A stretch of DNA of 29,410 bases, from positions 1 through 29,410 of the forward strand of contig NZ_JBHLWN010000117.1 of the NCBI RefSeq assembly GCF_042432825.1, given 5' to 3'. The notes under the pieces were generated by a model, which was not told the origin of the DNA, did no database searches, and saw nothing but the letters and a program-made list of their open reading frames with translations. Source of the stretch: Gordoniibacillus chartarius. GTDB lineage: Bacteria; Bacillota; Bacilli; Paenibacillales; NBRC-103111. Below are positions 1-8,687 of this stretch, piece after piece (within the stretch, counting starts at the first letter, position 1; every line of letters begins with the position of its first letter). Both the position numbers and the translations under genes were made by a program.

Positions 1-51
1 CACCATCACCTACCAGAAGCTCACATCATGACCTTAGCGGAGCTAACTTGA
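1..51 (+). CDS. Possible 3' tail of an upstream gene (partial)
   Basis: The first reading frame is open from base 1 to a TGA at 49-51 and encodes a 16-residue tail ending in MTLAELT. In Bacillales, era and the small gene yqzL usually lie just upstream of recO, so this could be the end of such a gene. The piece is too short to recognise, and an open frame of this length can occur by chance. Confidence 0.25.
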   Translation, partial: HHHLPEAHIMTLAELT

Positions 52-92
52 TATTCAAATTATTTTTTTTGCCGAGTGGAGTGGAAACGGGT

Positions 93-842
93 ATGCTGCA
101 TACCGTGCAAGGGATCGTTCTGCGGACGACCGACTACGGGGAAGGGAACAAGATCGTACGGCTGCTGACGCGCGAGGCCGGTAAGGTAGGCGTTATGGCG
201 CGCGGCGCCAAAAAATTAAACAGCCGCCTCGGTGCGGCATCCCAAGCGTTTACCCGCGGCGAATATGTCTATTTCCGCACCTCCGGGCTCGGTACGCTCA
301 GCTCCGCGGAGATCGCCGACGCTCATCACGGCCTCCGCGAAGATTTGATGAAGTCGGCTTATGCCGCCTATATGGCGGAGATGGTCGACCGGATGCTGGA
401 GGACGGGGACGGAAGCGCCGTTTTGTTCGATCAATTGGCCGCTGCTTTGACCGCTATTGAGGAGAACAAAGACGCTCAAATCGTCGTCCATATATTTGAG
501 CTGCGGATGCTGATGCTGGCCGGGTATATGCCCGTGCTCGATACCTGCGTTTCCTGCGGAAGCTCAAGCGGACCTGCCGCGTTCAGCCCGCAGCTGGGCG
601 GAACGCTGTGCCCTAACTGCTTGTTCAAGGATCCGCGCGGCGTACCGTTGACCGAGGCGGCCTGGAAGCTGCTGCGCATGTTTGTCGGTATCGATATACG
701 GCGTCTCGGGGCGACGACAGTCAAGCCGGAAACGAAAGCCGTATTAAAATCGATTTTGCGAGCTTATATGGATACGCATATCGGTGTGAACTGGAAAGCG
801 AGGTCGTTTCTCGATCAAATGGAGAAGTATCCTTTGCCTTGA
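93..842 (+). CDS. recO: DNA repair protein RecO
   Basis: RecO is the recombination mediator that, with RecR, loads RecA onto SSB-coated single-stranded DNA. The 249-residue product has the family's usual length (about 250). It shows the N-terminal OB-fold start (LHTVQGIVLRTTDYGEGNKI), a helical middle, and a four-cysteine zinc site near residues 152-176 (CVSC...CPNC). An in-frame TTG at 48 would add 15 residues, but the homologous sequence begins at the ATG at 93, which has GGAG about 11 bases upstream. The stop codon overlaps the -35 box of the next promoter. Function is inferred from family resemblance, which is strong. Confidence 0.95.
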   Translation: MLHTVQGIVLRTTDYGEGNKIVRLLTREAGKVGVMARGAKKLNSRLGAASQAFTRGEYVYFRTSGLGTLSSAEIADAHHGLREDLMKSAYAAYMAEMVDRMLEDGDGSAVLFDQLAAALTAIEENKDAQIVVHIFELRMLMLAGYMPVLDTCVSCGSSSGPAAFSPQLGGTLCPNCLFKDPRGVPLTEAAWKLLRMFVGIDIRRLGATTVKPETKAVLKSILRAYMDTHIGVNWKARSFLDQMEKYPLP

Positions 843-867
843 CATAGTTCACACGTTTTGGTAATAT
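839..867 (+). promoter_or_regulatory. Sigma-A-type promoter for yqfL
   Basis: A perfect TTGACA (839-844) and TAATAT (862-867) are separated by exactly 17 bases. The -35 box overlaps the recO stop codon. Transcription would start near 874 and leave a leader of about 110 bases before the chosen yqfL start at 988. Confidence 0.75.
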
Positions 868-987
868 ACTATGAACTATAAAAGCGCCTCGTCATTCGCG
901 TCTTGGAGCAGATGCGGCGGCGAGTTTTTTTGTCTTTTGTTCAAGCGTCGACGTATGCTGAGCCGCAACAAAAGGGGGCCATATTCT

Positions 988-1815
988 ATGCCCGGAGCAC
1001 GAAATCCGCGGGTATATGTCGTATCCGATTCGGCGGGGGAAACCGGCGAATCCGTCGTTCGCGCGGCGGCGACGCAATTTCATCCGCTTCAGGTTGAAAT
1101 TTTGCGGGTGCCGTTCGTTCAAGATCAACGCGCTGTCGACAAAGTCATTCAAGCCGCTAAGGCCAACGGGGGAACGATCACCTTTACGCTTGTCGTACCC
1201 GATCTCAGAGATTACCTCGTATGGCAGGCACAGGAGCATAACGTCCCCTATGTCGATTTGCTGGGACCCGTGCTTGGATCGCTCGAGCGCTCGTTCGGGA
1301 TGGAAGCGCGCCATCAGCCTGGGATGATTCATTCTCTTGACGAAAATTATTTCAAGAAAGTCGAAGCCGTCGAATTTGCCGTAAAATATGACGACGGCCG
1401 CGACTTCAGCGGCGTTCCAAAGGCGGATATCGTGCTGATCGGCGTCTCCAGGACATCAAAAACGCCGTTGTCGATGTACCTCGCCCACAAGAAATACAAA
1501 GTCGCCAATGTACCGCTCGTACCTGAGCTGCAGCCGCCGCCGTCGCTGTTCTCCGTAGCGCCTCACAAGGTGATCGGACTGCGCATCGATCCGGCGAAGC
1601 TGAATCGAATCCGCGAGCTGCGGCTGGCGACGCTCGGCCTCGCCTCGGACGCGAATTATGCGAATGTGGAGCGAATACGCAAAGAGCTGGAATTCGCCGA
1701 CCAAATCATGAAGCGCATCGGCTGTGTCGTCATTGACGTGACCGATCGCGCCGTCGAAGAGACGGCCAGTCTGATCATGGACCATATCGAAACCAAGACG
1801 GGGGTCGTAACGTAA
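988..1815 (+). CDS. yqfL: Pyruvate, phosphate dikinase regulatory protein (PPDK kinase/pyrophosphorylase family, DUF299)
   Basis: Members of this family are bifunctional Ser/Thr kinases and Pi-dependent pyrophosphorylases that inactivate and reactivate pyruvate phosphate dikinase or PEP synthase. The 275-residue product has the typical start (RVYVVSDSAGETGE) and the P-loop GVSRTSKT near residues 152-159. The frame is open back to 871, but that extension is Arg/Cys-rich and unlike the family. The ATG at 988 has AAAGGGGG 9-10 bases upstream, so it is preferred. No PPDK gene is present in this window, so the target is inferred. In B. subtilis yqfL also lies directly upstream of yqxD-dnaG-sigA, matching the order here. 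Confidence 0.92.
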   Translation: MPGARNPRVYVVSDSAGETGESVVRAAATQFHPLQVEILRVPFVQDQRAVDKVIQAAKANGGTITFTLVVPDLRDYLVWQAQEHNVPYVDLLGPVLGSLERSFGMEARHQPGMIHSLDENYFKKVEAVEFAVKYDDGRDFSGVPKADIVLIGVSRTSKTPLSMYLAHKKYKVANVPLVPELQPPPSLFSVAPHKVIGLRIDPAKLNRIRELRLATLGLASDANYANVERIRKELEFADQIMKRIGCVVIDVTDRAVEETASLIMDHIETKTGVVT

Positions 1816-1904
1816 CTTTACTTCATCCTATTCGGCAGGATTTATTTGACCTATGCTCGTATATACTAGAGTGGTGATTCGAGCAGAAGTGGAGGATAGC
1901 AGCT

Positions 1905-2366
1905 ATGGACGGCCGCATCTTCGTCGATGCCGATGCTTGTCCTGTCAAATCGGAAATTGTAGGTGCGGGCCGTTCCCACTCCCGGGAAGTGGTCATGGTC
2001 GCCTCGCATGATCACCGGCTCGAGCAGCAGGATGGCGTTCGCGTCGTTCAGGTGGACCGTTCCGATCAATCCGTCGATTTGTATATCGCCAATCAAATCC
2101 GGAGAGGAGATATTCTTGTTACGCAGGACTTCGGATTAGCGGCGCTTGCGTTGGCGAAAGGCGTCCGCTGCCTATCCAACCGCGGGCAGGAGTATAGCGA
2201 CGGGAACATCGATTATTTGCTCGACCGGCGCAACGAGAATGCGCGCCGGCGCCGCGGCGGCGGGCGGACAAAGGGGCCTAAAGCGCTCACCGATGAGGAC
2301 AGGAAACAGTTTCTACACAGTTTGACAAAACTTTTGCTTGACCAGCAGGAGAATAAGTTCTTGTAG
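1905..2366 (+). CDS. yqxD: YaiI/YqxD family protein (DUF188/UPF0178)
   Basis: This 153-residue cytoplasmic protein belongs to the DUF188 family, which is related to NYN/PIN-type nucleases. It shows the family signature IFVDADACPVK at the N-terminus, an LVTQDFGLAALAL segment mid-protein, and GRTKGPKALT near the C-terminus. These acidic residues are the family's putative metal ligands, but no biochemical function is firmly established. The ATG has GGAGG 9 bases upstream. The gene sits between yqfL and dnaG as in B. subtilis and is probably part of the same macromolecular-synthesis transcription unit. Confidence 0.92.
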   Translation: MDGRIFVDADACPVKSEIVGAGRSHSREVVMVASHDHRLEQQDGVRVVQVDRSDQSVDLYIANQIRRGDILVTQDFGLAALALAKGVRCLSNRGQEYSDGNIDYLLDRRNENARRRRGGGRTKGPKALTDEDRKQFLHSLTKLLLDQQENKFL

Positions 2367-2404
2367 CGAATAGTATTATGTGTTAATCGAAGCAGGTGGT
2401 CAGG

Positions 2405-4234
2405 TTGGGCATCGGACGTATTCCCGACGAAGTGATTGAAGCCGTACTTAAGGCGAACGATATCGCTGATGTCGTCGGCAAACACGTACACTTAACGAAA
2501 CAAGGTCACTATCTTAAAGGTTTGTGTCCTTTTCATTCCGAGAAAACCCCCTCCTTTACCGTTACTCCCGAACGGCAAATCTTTCATTGCTTCGGCTGCA
2601 ATAAGGGCGGCAACTCGATTCAGTTTACGATGGAGATCGAAGGATTGACGTTCTCTGAAGCGGTTCGCCAGCTCGCCGAGGAAGCGGGAATCCCGGTAAC
2701 GTGGGACGACGCTGGGAGCGAGCCGTCACCGGACCAGCAGGAACGGGGCGAGCTGCTGAAGGCGTATGAGCTGGTGGCCAGGGTATATCGGTCGATTCTG
2801 ATGAATACGGCACAGGGACGAGACGCTCTGTCGTACTTGCGTACCCGCGGCATGTCGGACGAATTGCTCGAGACGTTTCAGATCGGGTACGCGCCGAACA
2901 TGTGGGATGCTCTGGTCAAGCAGCTGGAGAAAAGCGGCTTCAAGCTGCCTTTGATGGATCAAGGCGGGCTGGTATCGGCCAAGTCGGACGGACAAGGCTA
3001 CGTGGACAAGTTCCGGGACCGGGTCATGATTCCGATTCACGATGCCAAGGGGCGGGTCATCGCCTTCGGCGGACGAGCGATGGGAGATGTCCAGCCGAAA
3101 TATTTGAACAGCCCCGAATCGCTGCTTTTCCACAAAAGCAGAAGCCTGTACAATTTGCACCGGGCCCGCGCCGAGATCCGGAAGCGTGAGCAGGCCGTTC
3201 TCTTCGAAGGCTACTTCGACGTCATAAGGGCATGGGATGCAGGCGTTCATCACGGGGTAGCGACGATGGGGACGGCACTGACGAAAGAGCACGCCGAAGC
3301 GCTCAAACGACTTACGGGTGAAGTGGTCGTTTGTTACGACGGAGACAATGCGGGCCAGGCGGCGGCGTACAAAAGCATTGCAATTCTCGAGCAGGCAGGG
3401 CTATCGGTGAAAATAGCGATGCTCGAGGGCGGCAAAGATCCGGACGAATACATAGCCGCTTACGGTAAAGACCGCTTCGTGCGAGAAATTATCGAGGGCG
3501 CCGTAACGACGACCAAATTTCGTCTCGTCTATGCCCGGCGCAATGTGAGGCTGCAGGACGAAGCGGATCGACTGCGCTATTTGCGGGGAGCGGTGAAGCT
3601 TATATCGGAGCTTGCGTCGCCGATCGAACGAGAGCATTATTTAAGGGACTTATCTTCGGAATTCGGCATCTCGATCGAAACGCTCAAGCAGGACGTGGCG
3701 CAGCACCTTCTCCGCAAAGAAAAATCGGAGCCCGCAGGGGATAATAACGCCAATCTGTGGAATAATGTTAGGAATAATGGGAAAGAAGCGGATCGCGACC
3801 CGCCGCTTCGATCTGCGTCCCACAATGCGGAACGGTTGCTTTTGGCTGTCATGATGGTCGATCGCGAAGTGTGCCGACACGTGGAAGAACGCCTCGGCGA
3901 CGGATTCACGGTGGAAGCCCATGCAGTTCTCGCTGCTTATTTATATGCTTTTTATGCGCAGGACAACGAGCCGAACCTGAGCAAATATTTGGCTACGCTG
4001 CAGGATCCGGAGCTAAGCAGCCTGGCCAGCTCGATCGCGATGATCGGTGCAAGCCACGCGGTGAACGAACGAGTGATCGACGATTATATTGCTATCATCA
4101 AGAAGGCTCCCTTGCAGCAGGAAATCAAGCGCAAAGAAGAAGAAGCGATACACGCAGAGCGTACAGGGGATCCGCTGCGTGCGGCACAAATCAGAATTGA
4201 GATGATAACCCTAGAAAAGCAGTTGCGAGCTTGA
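2405..4234 (+). CDS. dnaG: DNA primase DnaG
   Basis: DnaG synthesises RNA primers at the replication fork and is recruited by the replicative helicase. Visible domains are an N-terminal CHC2 zinc ribbon (CPFH near residues 41-44, CFGC near 62-65), the RNA polymerase basic region with FGGRAMG, and a TOPRIM catalytic core with FEGYFD near 267-272 and YDGDNAG near 311-317. A C-terminal helicase-binding region follows from about residue 445. I favour the TTG at 2405 (609 residues), because AGGTGG lies 5 bases upstream and homologues begin close to GRIPDEVIEAV. The GTG at 2396 is in frame but has no good ribosome-binding site. Confidence 0.96.
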   Translation: MGIGRIPDEVIEAVLKANDIADVVGKHVHLTKQGHYLKGLCPFHSEKTPSFTVTPERQIFHCFGCNKGGNSIQFTMEIEGLTFSEAVRQLAEEAGIPVTWDDAGSEPSPDQQERGELLKAYELVARVYRSILMNTAQGRDALSYLRTRGMSDELLETFQIGYAPNMWDALVKQLEKSGFKLPLMDQGGLVSAKSDGQGYVDKFRDRVMIPIHDAKGRVIAFGGRAMGDVQPKYLNSPESLLFHKSRSLYNLHRARAEIRKREQAVLFEGYFDVIRAWDAGVHHGVATMGTALTKEHAEALKRLTGEVVVCYDGDNAGQAAAYKSIAILEQAGLSVKIAMLEGGKDPDEYIAAYGKDRFVREIIEGAVTTTKFRLVYARRNVRLQDEADRLRYLRGAVKLISELASPIEREHYLRDLSSEFGISIETLKQDVAQHLLRKEKSEPAGDNNANLWNNVRNNGKEADRDPPLRSASHNAERLLLAVMMVDREVCRHVEERLGDGFTVEAHAVLAAYLYAFYAQDNEPNLSKYLATLQDPELSSLASSIAMIGASHAVNERVIDDYIAIIKKAPLQQEIKRKEEEAIHAERTGDPLRAAQIRIEMITLEKQLRA

Positions 4235-4272
4235 GTTGCCTCGGATTCTAGGGAGGAGGGAGTTTGTACTCT

Positions 4273-5397
4273 ATGGCGAACGATCAACGTACCGAAATGG
4301 AAACCGAACTGACCTTGGATCAGGTCAAGGAACAACTGATTGAACAAGGCAAGAAGCGCTCTTCCCTTACTTATAAAGATATCATGGAGAAGCTTGCGCC
4401 TTTCGATCAGGACCCTGAGCAGATCGACGAATTTTTTGAGCAGCTGTCCGAGATGGGCATCGACGTCGGCAACGAGTCCGACGAGGAGGACGGTCCGCAG
4501 TTCAATCCGGATGAAGCGGAGCATGACGAATTTAATTTTGACGACGATTTGACGCTTCCTCCCGGCATCAAAATTAACGACCCGGTCCGGATGTATTTGA
4601 AGGAAATCGGACGTGTCCCGCTGTTGTCGGCGGAAGATGAAATCGATCTGGCGAAACGGATCGAGGCTGGAGACGAGGAAGCGAAACGCCGGCTCGCCGA
4701 AGCAAACCTTCGCCTTGTCGTTTCGATCGCGAAGCGTTACGTAGGCCGGGGCATGCTGTTCCTCGATTTGATTCAAGAAGGTAATATGGGCTTGATCAAA
4801 GCGGTCGAGAAGTTCGATCACGATAAGGGCTTCAAATTTTCCACCTATGCGACATGGTGGATTCGCCAAGCGATTACGCGGGCGATTGCCGACCAAGCGA
4901 GAACGATTCGGATTCCGGTACATATGGTAGAGACGATTAACAAGCTGATTCGCGTATCGCGCCAGCTGCTGCAGGAGCTTGGTCGTGAGCCGACTCCGGA
5001 AGAAATCGCCAAAGAGATGGACCTGAGTACGGATAAAGTTCGGGAAATTATGAAGATCGCACAAGAGCCGGTTTCGCTGGAGACACCGATCGGGGAAGAG
5101 GACGATTCGCATCTGGGCGATTTTATCGAGGATCAGGAAGCGCTCGCTCCATCCGACGCGGCGGCTTACGAGCTGCTGAAGGAACAGCTGGAGGACGTAC
5201 TGGATACGTTAACCGAGCGGGAGGAGAACGTGCTGCGTCTGCGCTTCGGACTTGACGACGGGCGGACCCGTACGCTGGAGGAAGTCGGCAAGGTGTTCGG
5301 CGTAACGCGCGAACGGATTCGACAGATTGAGGCGAAGGCACTGCGCAAGCTGCGTCACCCGAGCCGGAGCAAGCGATTGAAGGATTTCCTTGAATAA
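4273..5397 (+). CDS. sigA: RNA polymerase primary sigma factor SigA (RpoD)
   Basis: This is the housekeeping sigma-70 factor, of about 374 residues. It has a short acidic region 1.1, region 1.2 (DPVRMYLKEIGRVPLL), region 2 for -10 recognition and melting (NLRLVVSIAKRYVGRGM, FSTYATWWIRQAI), region 3, and the region 4.2 helix-turn-helix (VTRERIRQIEAKALRKLRHP). The ATG at 4273 fits homologues starting M-A-(N/D). A TTG at 4264 is in frame and is actually better spaced (7 bases) from the GGAGG at 4252-4256, so a three-residue extension is possible. The order dnaG-sigA is the conserved macromolecular-synthesis arrangement, and a strong terminator follows immediately. Confidence 0.97.
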   Translation: MANDQRTEMETELTLDQVKEQLIEQGKKRSSLTYKDIMEKLAPFDQDPEQIDEFFEQLSEMGIDVGNESDEEDGPQFNPDEAEHDEFNFDDDLTLPPGIKINDPVRMYLKEIGRVPLLSAEDEIDLAKRIEAGDEEAKRRLAEANLRLVVSIAKRYVGRGMLFLDLIQEGNMGLIKAVEKFDHDKGFKFSTYATWWIRQAITRAIADQARTIRIPVHMVETINKLIRVSRQLLQELGREPTPEEIAKEMDLSTDKVREIMKIAQEPVSLETPIGEEDDSHLGDFIEDQEALAPSDAAAYELLKEQLEDVLDTLTEREENVLRLRFGLDDGRTRTLEEVGKVFGVTRERIRQIEAKALRKLRHPSRSKRLKDFLE

Positions 5398-5408
5398 GGT
5401 GGAACAGG

Positions 5409-5452
5409 ACGCCTCCAGGCGCATGGGTGCATGCGGCCGGGAGGCGTTTTTT
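5409..5452 (+). terminator. Rho-independent terminator after sigA
   Basis: ACGCCTCC (5409-5416) pairs with GGAGGCGT (5440-5447) across a GC-rich loop that has further pairing potential. Six T residues follow at 5447-5452. It lies 12 bases after the sigA stop codon. Confidence 0.9.
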
Positions 5453-5508
5453 ACCCCTACAGTTTCCAGTTCCGCACGCCGATAATGTAGGTAAGGAAGG
5501 TGAGCCGA

Positions 5509-6345
5509 ATGGATGCGGATAAGAAAGTGATCGTAGTGAAAGAAATCGAACAGTGGCGGCGAAGCAAGCTGCTGCCTGAGCAATACTGTGATTTTCTATT
5601 GAATCTATATGCGGATAACGCGGATGCCGGATCGTCAGACCGAACGGTGCTGGGCATGTCGTCGTCGGCCATAGCGAACAGCTCCTGGAAGGGCTGGCTG
5701 CTGGCCCTTGGCGTCATTGGCTTTACACTAATAATTGGTCTTAATTTTAACTCTTTTGCCATATCATTGCAAATCGGTATTGCCGTGCTTGTGCTGCTCT
5801 GCTGCTATACGTTTGCATATCGGTTTCGAGCGGGTAACCCGCTTATTCCGAATGCGCTTGTCGGGATAGGCTCTTTATTTTTGCTTGTTGTCGGTGTATA
5901 TTTGTTGAAGCTGAACCAAATTACGGAACCTTCAGCTTATGTAGGATACATTGCCGGGACTAGCTCCGTCTGGCTGCTCACCGGATTGACCGGGCGCATG
6001 CCGATCTTTCACTTTAGCGGGTGGATGGGGCTTATCGGCTGCTATGCTTGGGTGCTGAACGACAAGCTGGGCGAGCTTGCCTTCGTGCCGCTGCAGCTCA
6101 GCTGGCTGCCGCTGTGCGTGCTGCTGATCTGGTCGGGCTGGCTGCTGCACCAGCGGGCCAAGCGGGCCGGGGCCATCTTGTTCCTTGTAGGCTGTCTGGT
6201 TTGGCTTGTGCCGGAAGTGTATGGCTTTATTCTGCCGGTCGATTTGCCTAACCAACAGCTGCAAGCGCTGCTGATCGGCAAAATTGCGGCAGCCGCCGCG
6301 TTCTTGTTTCTCCTGCGAAAAAAATGGATAGAATGGGTTGCATGA
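5509..6345 (+). CDS. Multi-pass membrane protein, DUF2157-like
   Basis: The 278-residue product has a cytoplasmic N-terminal helix pair of about 50 residues (EIEQWRRSKLLPEQYCDFLLNLY), which resembles the start of DUF2157 membrane proteins. About eight hydrophobic helices follow. No catalytic motif is visible and the function is unknown. The ATG at 5509 is preferred over the GTG at 5500 because the AAGGAAGG at 5493-5500 is better placed for it. It follows the sigA terminator, yet I see no convincing promoter in the short gap. Its TGA overlaps the ATG chosen for trmK, which suggests translational coupling. Confidence 0.75.
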   Translation: MDADKKVIVVKEIEQWRRSKLLPEQYCDFLLNLYADNADAGSSDRTVLGMSSSAIANSSWKGWLLALGVIGFTLIIGLNFNSFAISLQIGIAVLVLLCCYTFAYRFRAGNPLIPNALVGIGSLFLLVVGVYLLKLNQITEPSAYVGYIAGTSSVWLLTGLTGRMPIFHFSGWMGLIGCYAWVLNDKLGELAFVPLQLSWLPLCVLLIWSGWLLHQRAKRAGAILFLVGCLVWLVPEVYGFILPVDLPNQQLQALLIGKIAAAAAFLFLLRKKWIEWVA

Positions 6346-7112
6346 CTACAATGATCAAATTATCGAATCGGTTACAACAAATCGCCGACTTGGTGCCGAA
6401 GGGCGCCAAGCTGGCGGACATCGGCTCCGATCATGCCTTGCTGCCGTCATATTTGGCTGAGCGGGGCATGATTGCTTTTGCCGTGGCCGGAGAAGTGAAT
6501 GAGGGACCGTTCCAGGCGGCGGTCAAGCAGGTGCGTGAAGCCGGCCTGACGGGCCGGATCGAAGTCAGGCTGGGTGACGGGTTATCTGTTCTAAAGCCGG
6601 AGGAAGTGGATTGCATTACGATAGCCGGCATGGGCGGGGCGCTGATCGTATCAATTTTGACGGCCGGTCTGGATAAGCTTGCAGGCGTCCGGACGCTCGT
6701 CCTTCAGCCTAATGTCGGCGAGGATACGGTCCGCCGCTGGCTTCTGGAGCACGGCTGGTTTCTCGCCAAGGAGCATATTTTGGAGGAAGACGGCAAAATT
6801 TACGAGGTGCTGACAGCGCTGCGAACCTCCGAGGCGGACCGCGCCAACGAAGAGCTTTACGAGCCCCGGGTGTTGCGGCCGGATTTGGTCGTGGATAAAG
6901 AGCGGCTGCTTCAGATGGGTCCGTATTTGCTGGACCAAGGCTCCGACGTATTTATTCACAAATGGATGCTGGAGCTGGAGAAGCTGGAGCGGATTTGCAA
7001 GCAGCTGTCCCAGTCCGCGGCGGAGGCGTCCCGGGCGAAGGAGGACGAGCTGCGGCGGTTCATTCGAGAGACGGAGGAGGTGCTGTCATGCTTGTCAAAG
7101 GCCAAACGGTAA
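6342..7112 (+). CDS. trmK: tRNA (adenine(22)-N1)-methyltransferase TrmK
   Basis: TrmK uses S-adenosylmethionine to methylate N1 of adenine 22 in bacterial tRNAs. The 256-residue product has a Rossmann-fold SAM-binding motif (LADIGSDHALLPSYL near residues 24-38), GDGLSVL, and the catalytic-region motif ITIAGMGGALI. A helical C-terminal coiled-coil domain follows, typical of this family (COG2384). Several in-frame ATGs lie at 6324, 6333, 6342 and 6351. I chose 6342, which overlaps the upstream stop as ATGA. The next gene starts 25 bases before this one ends. The B. subtilis order sigA-yqfN-yqfO supports the identification. Confidence 0.93.
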   Translation: MTTMIKLSNRLQQIADLVPKGAKLADIGSDHALLPSYLAERGMIAFAVAGEVNEGPFQAAVKQVREAGLTGRIEVRLGDGLSVLKPEEVDCITIAGMGGALIVSILTAGLDKLAGVRTLVLQPNVGEDTVRRWLLEHGWFLAKEHILEEDGKIYEVLTALRTSEADRANEELYEPRVLRPDLVVDKERLLQMGPYLLDQGSDVFIHKWMLELEKLERICKQLSQSAAEASRAKEDELRRFIRETEEVLSCLSKAKR

Positions 7113-8206
7113 TTCAGCTGTTTGAAGCTTGGTGTCCGAAGCATATCGTGGCCATGCCCGACGACAAAATCGGACTCCAGCTCGGCACGCTGCAGAAGGA
7201 AATTACGGGCATTTTGACGGCGCTGGACGTAACGGAGGAGGTTGTCGAGGAAGCGATTCGCATCGGCGCCAATCTGATTATTGCCCACCATGCGATCATT
7301 TTCCGGCCGCTTGCTCATATTCAGACGGATACGCCTGCAGGACGGTTATATGAGAAGCTGATCAAGCACGACATTGCCGTTTATATTGCCCATACGAATT
7401 TGGATGTAGCGGACGGCGGCGTCAACGATATGCTGGCCGATGCGCTGGGCATCCAGGTTAAAGGGCATCTCGAGGACGTCCATACGGAGAAGCTGAAGAA
7501 GCTGGTCGTATTCGTGCCGGAAAGCCATCATCAGCGCGTGCTGGACGCTCTGTTTCAGGCTGGAGCCGGGTGGATCGGCAACTACAGCCACTGCTCCTTC
7601 AACATTCCGGGAACGGGCACGTTTCTGCCGCAGGAGGGGGCGAAGCCGTTCATCGGACAGGCAGGCAAGCTGGAGCGGGCGCAAGAGGTACGGGTGGAGA
7701 CGATCGTGCCGGAAAGCATTGAACGGCGGGTCGTGCAAGCGATGCTGAAAGCTCATCCTTACGAAGAAGTTGCGTATGACCTGTACCCGATGGACCTGAA
7801 GGGACGCACTGTCGGCATCGGACGGTTCGGCACGCTACCCGAGCCGGTTACGCTGGAGAAGTTCATCGGGCAGGTGAAGCGTGCGCTCGACGTACCGTTC
7901 GTTCGCGTCATCGGCGATCCCGGGCAAACGGTCCGCAAGGCTGCCGTATTGGGCGGCTCCGGAGCCCGTTATGTGCGCCGTGCGCAGTTTGCAGGAGCCG
8001 ATGTACTCGTTACCGGCGATATCGATTACCATACGGCTCACGACGCGCTGGCGGCCGGTATGGCGATCATCGATGCGGGCCACAACATCGAGAAAATTAT
8101 GAAGCGCGGCGTCGCCGATGTGCTGCGCGCCAAGCTGGAGGTAGCCGGATATTCGACGCCGGTCACGCCTTCCGCCGTATCCACCGAAGTCTTCCAGTTC
8201 ATGTAA
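7088..8206 (+). CDS. yqfO: Nif3-like dinuclear metal-binding protein (YqfO, DUF34)
   Basis: The 372-residue product has two halves of a Nif3/DUF34 fold that carry metal ligands (LIIAHHAIIF near residues 63-72 and GDIDYHTAHDA plus DAGH near the C-terminus). They are interrupted by a CutA/PII-like insert (KLKKLVVFVPESHHQRVLDAL onward), as in YqfO of Bacillus. The family's biochemical role is still unsettled, with GTP cyclohydrolase I-type annotations unproven. The frame is open upstream to 6962, but the ATG at 7088 has GGAGGAGG 7 bases away and matches homologues. It overlaps the end of trmK, so the two are cotranscribed. Confidence 0.93.
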   Translation: MLVKGQTVIQLFEAWCPKHIVAMPDDKIGLQLGTLQKEITGILTALDVTEEVVEEAIRIGANLIIAHHAIIFRPLAHIQTDTPAGRLYEKLIKHDIAVYIAHTNLDVADGGVNDMLADALGIQVKGHLEDVHTEKLKKLVVFVPESHHQRVLDALFQAGAGWIGNYSHCSFNIPGTGTFLPQEGAKPFIGQAGKLERAQEVRVETIVPESIERRVVQAMLKAHPYEEVAYDLYPMDLKGRTVGIGRFGTLPEPVTLEKFIGQVKRALDVPFVRVIGDPGQTVRKAAVLGGSGARYVRRAQFAGADVLVTGDIDYHTAHDALAAGMAIIDAGHNIEKIMKRGVADVLRAKLEVAGYSTPVTPSAVSTEVFQFM

Positions 8207-8216
8207 CGATTAGCGG

Positions 8217-8245
8217 TTGTAATCGTCGGCCGCGTCCTGTATACT
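8217..8245 (+). promoter_or_regulatory. Promoter of rnpB
   Basis: TTGTAA (8217-8222) and TATACT (8240-8245) are 17 bases apart. The predicted start near 8252 lies just before the P1 helix of RNase P RNA. Confidence 0.75.
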
Positions 8246-8251
8246 AGCAAC

Positions 8252-8670
8252 TAGTTTCGGAAAGTTTGACAGACAATCGCTGGCGGCTTCGGCCGCGAGA
8301 GGAAAGTCCGGGCTCCATAGGGCAGGGTGCTGGATAACGTCCAGTCAGCGCGAGCTGAAGGAAAGTGCCACAGAAATGGACCGCCGATGGCGCCGCAAGG
8401 CGCACAGGCAAGGGTGGAACCGTGGTGTAAGAGACCACGAGGGACGCTGGTGACTTCGTCCCTGGTAAACCCCACTTGGAGCAAGACCTAAGAGGAACGC
8501 AGTCCGCTTCGAGCGGACAGCCCTTGCCCGGGGCGCGTTCGGGTTGGTCGCTGGAGCCGTGCAGTAATGTACGGCCTAGATAGATGATTGTCGCTTCAAT
8601 GGTGGCAGGGTTAACCCCCGTTACGACCACCGGAAGTACAGAACCCGGCTTACGGCAAACTTTCCACGAC
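8252..8670 (+). ncRNA. rnpB: RNase P RNA, bacterial type A
   Basis: This is the catalytic RNA that matures tRNA 5' ends. P1 is visible as GGAAAGTTTG (8259-8268) pairing perfectly with CAAACTTTCC (8656-8665). The universally conserved P4-side segment GAGGAAAGTCCGGGCTCC lies near 8298-8315. ATAGGGCAGGGTGC, CCGCCGATGG, GGTAAACCCCACTTGGAGCAA, GGCCTAGATAGATGATTGTC and ACAGAACCCGGCTTA follow in the order of the E. coli RNA. These match type A closely and the B. subtilis type B RNA poorly. A helix in J18/2 (GGTGG...CCACC, about 8600-8630) looks like P19. The exact ends are estimated from the promoter and P1. Confidence 0.96.
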
Positions 8671-8687
8671 TGCTAACAACAACAAGC

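Noticed and set aside
1846..1867. TTGACC and TATACT before yqxD looked like a promoter.
   Set aside because: The spacing is only 10 bases, far from 16-18. Read-through from the yqfL promoter is simpler.
4084..5112. A 342-codon open frame on the minus strand.
   Set aside because: It runs antisense through dnaG and sigA, which are certain genes.
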